Source: Candidatus Bathyarchaeota archaeon
GTDB lineage: Archaea > Thermoproteota > Bathyarchaeia > 40CM-2-53-6 > FEN-987
NCBI GenBank assembly: GCA_003152955.1
Contig: PMBQ01000384.1
Location: 1-6,395 of the forward strand
Direction of reading: 5' to 3'
DNA: 6,395 bases
Both the position numbers and the translations under genes were made by a program. The notes under the pieces were generated by a model, which worked only from the letters and a program-made list of their open reading frames with translations, made no database searches and had not been told where the DNA came from. The stretch's first letter is position 1. Each line of letters starts with the position of its first letter. Positions 1 through 5,724 of this stretch are shown in pieces.

Positions 1-223
1 TAAGTCCCAAAACGTCACGTTGTTGAAAAACACAATATGCCGGAAGATCAACCGAGTGTCATATTACACACATTCTATGGTATTACCGCATAGATCCATC
101 TCTCTTGACATCGGCTCCAACGTCGAGAATATTTGATCGTGCGCGGTTCCGCGCCAGACCACACGGCGAATAATCTCCCCATTTCCCTCTCTTGCTCATC
201 AATAATCACCAGCTGAATCCTCG
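1..223. other. Stretch without a recognisable gene
   Basis: I see no intact gene, RNA gene or repeat array here. A minus-strand reading frame is open from 195 down to 67 (43 codons, no convincing start), meets a stop at 66-64, and is then open to the left edge. It could be decayed coding sequence or chance. A possible sigma-70-like element at 105-133 is listed separately. Confidence 0.4.
105..133 (+). promoter_or_regulatory. Possible sigma-70-type promoter
   Basis: A perfect TTGACA at 105-110 is followed after 17 bases by AATATT at 128-133, which matches TATAAT at four of six positions. It lies upstream of the broken caspase-family remnant and could have been its promoter. A single such match in about 1 kb can easily be chance, so the call is weak. 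Confidence 0.2.
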
Positions 224-301
224 TTGTCTCCACACAGCAGCCTACGAGGAATGCGCAATAAAGCGCGTACTAAGACAGGCCAAGTCCTCTCTGATATGAT
301 G

Positions 302-445
302 AGTACAATCGATTTTCAAGAGATTGTTGGCTTTGGCTGCTTTTTCATTGGTTCCAGAAGCTCGGAGGCCCCGAATCACAAAACAAAGGAATTACTAGAT
401 AAGATTCAACCGAAGGATGTTTTTCTTGTTTATCCTAGAAGATGA
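302..445 (+). pseudogene. Possible N-terminal remnant of a caspase-family (C14) gene
   Basis: This is the coding-like part of a reading frame open from about 224 to the stop at 443-445. Its end reads HKTKELLDKIQPKDVFLVY. That resembles the segment just before the catalytic His of bacterial caspase-like proteins, where a pattern such as 'aT..ni...l..i.p.DvFvfYyaGHG' is usual. The expected GHG does not follow: the frame runs into PRR and a stop. In the next frame 438-485 stays open (EDDSATAAKCDYILVV) and could be the continuation after a frameshift. The C-terminal part of a caspase-family protein lies in the same orientation at 601-840, which supports one decayed gene. The remaining gap is shorter than the usual His-to-C-terminus distance, and I found no Cys motif (DACHSG-like), so internal sequence appears deleted. 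The resemblance is short and read by eye; chance cannot be excluded. Confidence 0.35.
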
Positions 446-466
446 TTCCGCGACTGCTGCGAAATG

Positions 467-491
467 TGACTATATATTAGTGGTATAGTCA
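467..491. repeat. Perfect 8-bp inverted repeat with 9-nt loop
   Basis: TGACTATA at 467-474 is mirrored by TATAGTCA at 484-491, separated by nine bases. The stem is A+T-rich and no T-run follows, so it does not look like an intrinsic terminator. It lies inside the decayed caspase region and may be an operator-like palindrome, the trace of a rearrangement, or chance. Confidence 0.4.
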
Positions 492-600
492 GAGCCACCT
501 CCTCGACTCCGACCTTTTCTCCTGCTCCTTTCACCCACTCAACTCTTCATTAATCTGTCTGTAGGTGTCGTTCTCGAAAGGGGACGAGCTAGGTGCTTAA

Positions 601-840
601 TCGTCTACCGGCAAACAGATTAGCTGCAGTTTCACCGAGGCACAGCATGGTCTATTCACCTACTTTGTGCTACGTGGGCTCGCTGGTGAAGCTGACTTGG
701 ACGACAATGGTGAAATAACAGCCGCTGAACTCCACAAGTATGTCACCGACCATGTTCGACAAACGGCAATAGCTCTCGACAGGGAACAAACACTCCAGAT
801 GCTTGGCGAAAATGTGTCGGGAATCCTCGCCAAGTACTAG
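601..840 (+). pseudogene. C-terminal fragment of a caspase-like (peptidase C14) protein
   Basis: The frame opens right after a TAA at 598-600 and closes with TAG at 838-840, giving 79 residues with no plausible start codon or ribosome binding site. It begins SSTGKQISCSF and continues QHGLFTYFVLRGLAGEAD. This fits the C-terminal part of bacterial caspase-like/metacaspase domains, which typically read 'A.sg.Q.S.e.....HGlFTyyLL.GL.G.AD.dgdG.vt..El..Yv...v'. Residues from 694 to 729 (DLDDNGEITAAE) form a complete EF-hand loop: acidic or amide side chains at loop positions 1, 3 and 5, Gly at 6, Ile at 8 and Glu at 12. The catalytic His and Cys motifs are absent, so this piece cannot be a working protease. 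It is read as the end of a gene whose front part is degraded. The family call is fairly firm; what the intact protein did is unknown. Confidence 0.75.
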
Positions 841-1154
841 TCAACTCGCACTGGTTATGTACTTGCTCAAATGTCGAAGGACTGGCCATGTGTGGGCGAG
901 TTCTGGTACCAAGCACTTTCCGACATGCGAATTGCTCTCAGCATTTCCGATGCGGCTCTGGGGATGGATCCTGTTGATGGGTGTGAATGATACAGCAAGC
1001 GGAGGGGACAACAATCGGATTCGTTATCGGATGGGATTTGCGCATGTTGGACAAAATGGGAATCGAAGGCATGCAACGGTGTAGTTTGACGAATTAGTCA
1101 GAATCAAGAAAAACACCAACCATTGGTCGACTTTCATTTCCCGGAGAATCCGCA
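841..1154 (+). other. Region between caspase remnant and operon, no intact gene
   Basis: No gene is supported here. The caspase-remnant frame stays open past its TAG for 49 more codons to a TGA at 988-990, with coding-like composition and a TPR-flavoured end (AALGMDPVDG). Another plus frame is open to 1084. Near 1085-1110 a frame reads FDELVRIKKN, which recalls the end of an EF-hand, but it sits just after an in-frame TAG. The whole stretch may be further decay of the upstream gene. It should also hold the leader of the operon starting at 1155, yet I see no convincing promoter: TTGACG at 1086-1091 has no matching -10 element. Confidence 0.4.
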
Positions 1155-2024
1155 ATGGGCGAATATGATCGTACAAGGGAGCAAAAGGCGCATGAAAAGT
1201 ACCTCGGGCGCAAAACCCGACCTGCTATGGGGGCAGTTGTTTTGTTGGGCGTCCTATTTGGTGGCGGTTGGCTCATTCAGGTCGGGCTTCTGCAGCTAGA
1301 CATATTCTTGCGCAGGTACTCTCCTGATGTCACGATAGCAGGCAACTTTCCGGGTGGGGTGCCACCCGCCGTCCTGCTTGTTGCGCTGTTATTGGTTGCC
1401 ACCGAACGAGGGATTGATTTGACGGTTCAAGGGCGCCTCTCCTTGCAGATTGGGAAGGTGCTCTTTTGGGGTTTCCCTTCGGTGGTGTTGAGTATCGAGA
1501 AGCTGCACCTATGGTATGTGTACGAAGCTCTTCTTGAGAGAGAGAGCGAACTCGAGCCAAAGAGCAATGCGGTCGAAGCTCTGGAGAAGGAGCTGATCGA
1601 GCACTACAAGGATCATGGCCCCATCGAAGACCTTCGGCAAAAGAGACCTTTCTCTGCATGGATGATTTCCGAAATCGTCCCCCACTATGAGAACAACGTC
1701 GAGGCGTTTGCCTACTTTGGAGCCGGTTTGCTGATTGTGGTAGTCGGACTTCGCGGAATCGGATACCTGAAGGCCGACCAAGCTTGGGCCATTCTCATTA
1801 GCCTCTTTCTTGAGTTTACAATAATCACGTTTTTGGGGATGCTCCGTTTCTTCAAGCCTGAGCGGTCTGAGCTAGGCGTTGTTTTTGGGAAGGACGGGAA
1901 TCCAATGGAAGCCATTCAAAGCCAGGTGACGGAGTTGAAGTCATCGATAGTCGAAATGCGCCAGCATCTTGACGGAGTTGAATCAAGAGTCAAGAAGCTT
2001 GACTCCAGCGTAAGGTCTTCTTAG
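1155..2024 (+). CDS. Multi-span inner-membrane protein with C-terminal coiled coil, GldL-like
   Basis: The 289-residue product starts at an ATG seven bases after GGAGA (1143-1147). Hydrophobic segments lie at residues 25-50, about 68-84 and about 100-115, then a charged, probably cytoplasmic stretch (120-170), then a helical pair at 184-204 and 210-232. Residues 251-284 are a coiled coil with unbroken 4-3 spacing of hydrophobics (254, 258, 261, 265, 268, 272, 275, 279, 282). The last helix pair resembles GldL/PorL, the inner-membrane part of the type IX secretion/gliding motor: it begins FAYFGAGLLIVVVGL, keeps a basic residue near the end of the first helix (R200/K206), has a buried Glu (E220) in the second, and ends in an F-x-P then EL motif. 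In known GldL a Lys and a Glu in these helices are important for function. The extra N-terminal spans are not typical of GldL, so this is a distant relative at best. It is first in the operon, 55 bases before the next gene. The gene itself is certain; the family is inference. Confidence 0.9.
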   Translation: MGEYDRTREQKAHEKYLGRKTRPAMGAVVLLGVLFGGGWLIQVGLLQLDIFLRRYSPDVTIAGNFPGGVPPAVLLVALLLVATERGIDLTVQGRLSLQIGKVLFWGFPSVVLSIEKLHLWYVYEALLERESELEPKSNAVEALEKELIEHYKDHGPIEDLRQKRPFSAWMISEIVPHYENNVEAFAYFGAGLLIVVVGLRGIGYLKADQAWAILISLFLEFTIITFLGMLRFFKPERSELGVVFGKDGNPMEAIQSQVTELKSSIVEMRQHLDGVESRVKKLDSSVRSS

Positions 2025-2079
2025 GCAGGGTGGGCGGATAAGCTCGAAAGGCATCCTAACAGTTGAGAAGGAACGGACC

Positions 2080-2727
2080 ATGAAAATTGGTATCTATTTC
2101 CTATTCTATGTGGCCATGATCCTCGAGCTCCTCATCTTCATTGTAGACCGAGATGAAGCCAATGCCAGGCTCAAGACCACCTACGACGAAATCACGCGCG
2201 GAGTGGAACGCAGCTATACAAGTCGGCTTGTAGTGTCTGTTCAAGATACTCTTGAGGCTGCGCGCAGCTCGAGCGTCAAAAGAGAAACTACCACAGGTGT
2301 CGTTTCTGTCGCGGGATTGTGGTCTGCGAATGAATGGGAGGACCTGAGGTTCCACATAATTGCGCGGGACTCGAGCAAATGGAGATCGGAGACATACACA
2401 AAGGTGAGTAAGAACATCATTGGAGGGATGGCCATAGTCTCTGATACGACTGGCCACATAGCAGTGTTTACGGACCTTAACACAGGGGCAGGACTTCTCT
2501 ACATGGAGTTGATGAGAGACAAGGATAGTGTAGGGGTGTTTTGTGAGACCTGCAGAGACATTCCGAAGTATTTCCCCCCCGAGTTAATCGATCATATCAC
2601 AGCGAACCTCGAAAGCAGACTCGTCGGGAATGTCCAGAAATGGATTGTCAGAAGTGACACAGCTTGGTTCGTGACCAAAATTGGCGGATCGGTTCACATT
2701 CCGTGGACTAATCTAAAGGGGGGCTAA
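2080..2727 (+). CDS. Single-span, inner-membrane-anchored periplasmic protein, possibly GldM N-terminal-like
   Basis: The 215-residue product starts at an ATG seven bases after AAGGA (2068-2072). One hydrophobic helix (residues 4-22) is followed by charged sequence, which predicts an N-in anchor with a periplasmic body. A Glu (E16) sits inside the helix. The helix pattern Y-x-x-F-x-x-A-M (YFLFYVAM) is like the start of GldM/PorM, which begins with a single span of form 'MYLVFIAMLAL'. Its position after a GldL-like gene matches gldL-gldM order. Residues 25-65 look helical; 70-215 are mixed with several beta stretches. CETC (C155, C158) is a CxxC pair that could form a disulfide or bind metal. 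A C7 run at 2574-2580 lies within the frame, and the last codons overlap a G6 run. The stop is only four bases before the next ATG, so translational coupling is likely. Length is far below GldM (about 500 residues), so it would be a partial homologue. Function is not established. Confidence 0.88.
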   Translation: MKIGIYFLFYVAMILELLIFIVDRDEANARLKTTYDEITRGVERSYTSRLVVSVQDTLEAARSSSVKRETTTGVVSVAGLWSANEWEDLRFHIIARDSSKWRSETYTKVSKNIIGGMAIVSDTTGHIAVFTDLNTGAGLLYMELMRDKDSVGVFCETCRDIPKYFPPELIDHITANLESRLVGNVQKWIVRSDTAWFVTKIGGSVHIPWTNLKGG

Positions 2728-2734
2728 AGCAATG
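2713..2734 (+). promoter_or_regulatory. Coupled junction with AAAGGGGGG ribosome binding site or slippery run
   Basis: AAAGGGGGG (2715-2723) overlaps the last codons of the upstream gene, precedes its TAA (2725-2727), and lies about eight bases before the ATG at 2732. It most likely serves as the ribosome binding site for the third gene. The purine run is also a potential slip site: a +1 slip would join the two frames without a stop. Confidence 0.5.
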
Positions 2735-3832
2735 AGCGCACATCGTATTCGACTCATGGCTGGTCTGGTGCTCATGTGTGTAGCTCGGGCGACGGCCCTC
2801 CAACAATTGCAGGGAGCAATCATTCAAGCGGTCGTTGGCGACTCCATTGACATTCCCACGAACAGTTATGCGGTATTCGCAAACGTTATCAATCCTCAGG
2901 TCGTAGTTCGCGTCGAAAGTGAGCAAACCAGTGCATCAGTCCTGGTTCGGCCCAAGGTAATATCATCGGCCCGACCGGGAGTGAAGAATGAGAGTGTCAT
3001 ATCGATGTACAAAGTTACACACGCCTTCGACGACACAGGAAGATATCGAGTCAGGATGGAATTTGCCGCACTTGATGAACAGGACAGGAAGATAAATCAT
3101 CTCAACAAATGGGAGGTCAAGGTCTCGTATCCGACTTTGATCTCTCCACTAGAGGTTGACAGCGTCTACTACTACGGTGAATCTGCATATATCAACTTTG
3201 CCACACGTGAATATCAAGGCACCTCACTATACTCCTATGAGGTTTGCTCTGCAACTGGGGATACTACAAAGGGCGAAGGCCCTTTCATCTCTCTTGACAG
3301 CCTGACTACTGAGAAGAATGCAAAGGAAGAAAAGACCTTTCTGATTCAAGGGTTCTATCATGGTAGACGATTTCGGTTCGTTAATCCTCGAACGAAGTCG
3401 GTGGAGCCCTCTGAATGGAGAATAAGAATCGGGAAGCCCCAATTGGTGATTGTCACACCATGGGATCTCCCGCAGGATTTCAAGGAAGGAGACCGCTTGT
3501 TTGATCTGCATCAACGACTAGATTGGGGACCGCTCCAGTTCAGGTGTGTTCTTCTAGCAAAACGAGGGAATTCATGGATTCACATTCAGCCTAAGCCACC
3601 AACTCGCGTGAGAATCAGCTCTGACCCACCCGGTTTCCTGCCTTCAAATGAGGCTGCGCGGTACAGTCTGAACCAGAGCGCAAAACCTTGGTACATAGTT
3701 GAGCTTAACCCATCGAAGGATTTCTTGGATTCAATTCAGCTTGGTGGCTTTCGTACCGTCAACCTGCAAATCCAAATCGAAAGCCAGTTTGGTGAAAAGG
3801 TAACTCGTAGGTACAGTGCCTGCGTCTATTGA
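2732..3832 (+). CDS. Secreted protein with about three tandem Ig-like beta domains
   Basis: The 366-residue product has a basic N-terminus, a hydrophobic core (residues 8-18) and an ARATA-like signal peptidase I site near residue 20-23. It lacks a proper lipobox: C16 is preceded by Met inside the core. The mature part is rich in alternating polar and hydrophobic residues, as in beta sandwiches. Two inner boundaries carry the same closing pattern, W-x-V/I-K/R-V/I-x-x-P: WEVKVSYP (127-134) and WRIRIGKP (229-236). This suggests domains at about 25-134, 135-236 and 237-366. The first ends with an Ig/PKD-like strand (AFDDTGRYRVRMEF). The second opens DSVYYYGESAYINF, recalling the 'NVLYiGvdNPi' opening of a GldM beta domain. 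It probably acts in the periplasm or at the surface, possibly as a separate arm for the anchored protein encoded four bases upstream. No enzyme motif is visible. Domain assignment is by eye. Confidence 0.88.
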   Translation: MSAHRIRLMAGLVLMCVARATALQQLQGAIIQAVVGDSIDIPTNSYAVFANVINPQVVVRVESEQTSASVLVRPKVISSARPGVKNESVISMYKVTHAFDDTGRYRVRMEFAALDEQDRKINHLNKWEVKVSYPTLISPLEVDSVYYYGESAYINFATREYQGTSLYSYEVCSATGDTTKGEGPFISLDSLTTEKNAKEEKTFLIQGFYHGRRFRFVNPRTKSVEPSEWRIRIGKPQLVIVTPWDLPQDFKEGDRLFDLHQRLDWGPLQFRCVLLAKRGNSWIHIQPKPPTRVRISSDPPGFLPSNEAARYSLNQSAKPWYIVELNPSKDFLDSIQLGGFRTVNLQIQIESQFGEKVTRRYSACVY

Positions 3833-3944
3833 CCCCTCAGGAAGAAAGTGCGCTTCACAGTGGGATTTCAATTCGGGCATGCGCTGAGAGACGGACTAAG
3901 ATAGATGAAACACCTTTGTTGCACAAAAGAACGGAGTGCCAACG
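3833..3944 (+). other. 112-base intergenic gap with in-frame tail
   Basis: This is the largest gap inside the cluster. The third gene's frame continues open past its TGA (3830-3832) for 23 codons to TAG (3902-3904). It includes KVRFTVGFQFGH, which looks like a beta-barrel strand. It could be a lost C-terminal extension or a fragment of an outer-membrane protein. No terminator hairpin or promoter is convincing. Confidence 0.35.
3932..3936 (+). promoter_or_regulatory. Ribosome binding site that sets the start at 3945
   Basis: CGGAG at 3932-3936 lies eight bases before the ATG at 3945. An in-frame GTG at 3936 overlaps this site and has no ribosome binding site of its own. The ATG also gives a cleaner signal peptide, so it is preferred. 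Confidence 0.65.
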
Positions 3945-5708
3945 ATGAAAGTACTACTAATTGCATTTCTTCTAGCTCTGGCGGGTTCTGTTGCAGACGG
4001 ACAGAATCGTGACCAGTTATTCCAGCGTATTCAAAGAAAACTAGAACTTGATCGCGGCTATTCACCCCTGCGGTTTATCGAGGTCGATCATCGAGATGTG
4101 CAACGGGACACCTGCCTGGCCGACGCGCTAGACAAGGCAACGGGTATCAAAGGATGGGCCGAACTGGACGATTCCCGGCAGTTGCTAGTCTATTTCCTCC
4201 AGGAAGACGACTCTCGGGGATCCCAAGTGTATCCACTCGTGATCTTTGGGATCGCACCCATCAAAGTAAGCACCTTCGATTCTCTGTACTCAATGATCCA
4301 TGTGCGCCATGCCTTTGACACTACGTTGCTCGCCACGTTTCCGCAGATGTACGCCTACCATTCGTCGAAGGGAGGTGGATCTGAAACCCTCCGTGGCTAT
4401 GTACTGAGGAACTATGAACGATGGCAGCGTGAGGACATTCATGCTCGAATACCAAAGCACGGATCAGGAAAAACATCATCGGACAATACTGATTTTGTTA
4501 ATTACGCAGAGATCAACATGAGCCATTCGTATCGGCCTCCGGTTACGAAAGAGATTAGCCGACGGGGACATAGGGAACAAGTTGGACTGGCCCGCAGAGA
4601 TTCAGAATCCGCCCCGAGTTCGCCGTCGACCCCTCTTCTCGCAGCAGCGGGAGGGAATGGCAGCCTTGGGGAGATTCGAATTCCCGGCGTACAGGGGGGC
4701 GGGGCGGTTGGTGGAAACAATTCAAATGAAAGGACACCGTTGGAGGAAGGTGGCCCATTTGGCATAGATCGTGGAACTGTGAGCACGAAAGGTCTTAGCG
4801 TCGACGAGGGTGCCCTTCCGTACTATGTGGATCTCTCTTTTACCCATTTGAGCTTTTCCCACTCCATCTTCACATCTCCGCAGGCGCTCGGCATTTCGGG
4901 TTTTGGATTCGAACTGGGATTCGGCGACAATGTCCTGAATCTCGTCTCGATCCAGTCTCCCTACCTGAGTGTTGGCGGCAGAGCTCTCATTGGACTCTCG
5001 GGTAGCCAAGTGAGAATGGAGGAACAGAATTTTGTGGAGTTGAGAGTCCTTGGTCGAGTTCCTGTGAACAGCGCGAAGATCATTGCGGACTTGAAGAGCC
5101 TGAATAATAGTTGGATCATGTCGCTGAAACCATCCCCACTCAACGTAACACCAGGCTTCGCGGTCGAAATGGTCATGAAACGGTTTCACGAGTATCTTCC
5201 ATACGTCACTTTCTATTTCTCCCATGGCAGTCGCAACTATGCTGACCCATTTGTCTCATTCGGACCACCAGAAGCAGAATTCAGCTACTTCTCAAGGACC
5301 CAATGGATGGCCTCCCTTTCGTACTTCTTCAATACCGATCCATCGATGAACAACCGCTTTAAGATGGAACTCGGGGCTGGCTCATACGACATCCGTTTAG
5401 TGTCTTACAATGAGAATCACAAGCCAGTAGGCGTGTCAACTGCGAGGGGGCTCTCGAACGTGCAGGCCCTCATCGGATTTGATTACACGTTTGCGACCAA
5501 ATCCAAAGAGACTCTTTTCGGGATGAGAACTCAGTTCTTTGATAACAGGTTTTCAGTTTCCCCGTGGCTGAAGATCCTCTACGTAGCGCCACATGAATTG
5601 CGCCTTGAAAGCATCAATATTACGGCTCCCATAGGTCGGCTGCGACAGGAGTGGGAGACAACAGGGGGTTCTATGATTCAACTTCGATACAGACTTGGAC
5701 TTCACTAA
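3945..5708 (+). CDS. Secreted two-part protein: N-terminal domain, low-complexity linker, C-terminal outer-membrane beta-barrel
   Basis: The 587-residue product begins with a signal peptide (MKVLLIAFLLALAGSVADGQ; cleavage near residues 18-20). Residues 20-165 form a mixed soluble domain with short strands (LLVYFLQED, YPLVIFGIAPIKV) and one Cys; I do not recognise it. Residues 165-290 are Ser/Gly/Pro/Asn-rich and probably disordered. From about 291 the sequence alternates polar and hydrophobic/aromatic residues in strand-length blocks separated by polar turns, as in beta-barrels: YYVDLSFTHLSF, FGFELGFG, YVTFYFSHG, WMASLSYFF, FKMELGAGSYDIRLV, VQALIGFDYTF and a last strand SMIQLRYRLGLH reaching the C-terminus. 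A barrel of around 12-14 strands fits the 297 residues. It should sit in the outer membrane with the N-terminal part on the periplasmic or outer face. Type IX systems also use barrels (PorP/SprF), but I cannot assign it to that family. The next gene starts 16 bases downstream. Confidence 0.88.
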   Translation: MKVLLIAFLLALAGSVADGQNRDQLFQRIQRKLELDRGYSPLRFIEVDHRDVQRDTCLADALDKATGIKGWAELDDSRQLLVYFLQEDDSRGSQVYPLVIFGIAPIKVSTFDSLYSMIHVRHAFDTTLLATFPQMYAYHSSKGGGSETLRGYVLRNYERWQREDIHARIPKHGSGKTSSDNTDFVNYAEINMSHSYRPPVTKEISRRGHREQVGLARRDSESAPSSPSTPLLAAAGGNGSLGEIRIPGVQGGGAVGGNNSNERTPLEEGGPFGIDRGTVSTKGLSVDEGALPYYVDLSFTHLSFSHSIFTSPQALGISGFGFELGFGDNVLNLVSIQSPYLSVGGRALIGLSGSQVRMEEQNFVELRVLGRVPVNSAKIIADLKSLNNSWIMSLKPSPLNVTPGFAVEMVMKRFHEYLPYVTFYFSHGSRNYADPFVSFGPPEAEFSYFSRTQWMASLSYFFNTDPSMNNRFKMELGAGSYDIRLVSYNENHKPVGVSTARGLSNVQALIGFDYTFATKSKETLFGMRTQFFDNRFSVSPWLKILYVAPHELRLESINITAPIGRLRQEWETTGGSMIQLRYRLGLH

Positions 5709-5724
5709 CAATGAGAGTATACCA

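Noticed and set aside
97..110. 14-base sequence (97-110) that recurs at about 3286-3299
   Set aside because: Two copies of a simple pyrimidine-rich 14-mer, one inside a gene, with no shared flanks; likely chance.
64..195. Minus-strand open stretch at the left end (with REGNGEIIRRVVWRGTAH)
   Set aside because: It is only 43 codons with no start and a stop at 66-64. It reads somewhat protein-like but cannot be tied to a family; possibly debris of a gene beyond the left edge.
803..1084. 93-codon plus-strand open frame starting with TTG
   Set aside because: It overlaps the end of the caspase remnant in another frame, has no ribosome binding site, and its product has no recognisable pattern.
1040..1112. 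Possible second EF-hand remnant (MLDK then FDELVRIKKN)
   Set aside because: The two halves lie in different frames, an in-frame TAG intervenes, and the spacing is about eight bases too long for a 12-residue loop.
1330..1659. Minus-strand frame inside the first membrane-protein gene
   Set aside because: It is a shadow of the plus-strand gene, with an Arg/Ser/Pro-rich product typical of an antisense reading.
4722..5225. 167-codon minus-strand open frame
   Set aside because: It lies wholly opposite the barrel-coding part of the plus-strand gene, whose strand pattern and continuity are convincing. The minus product has no recognisable features.
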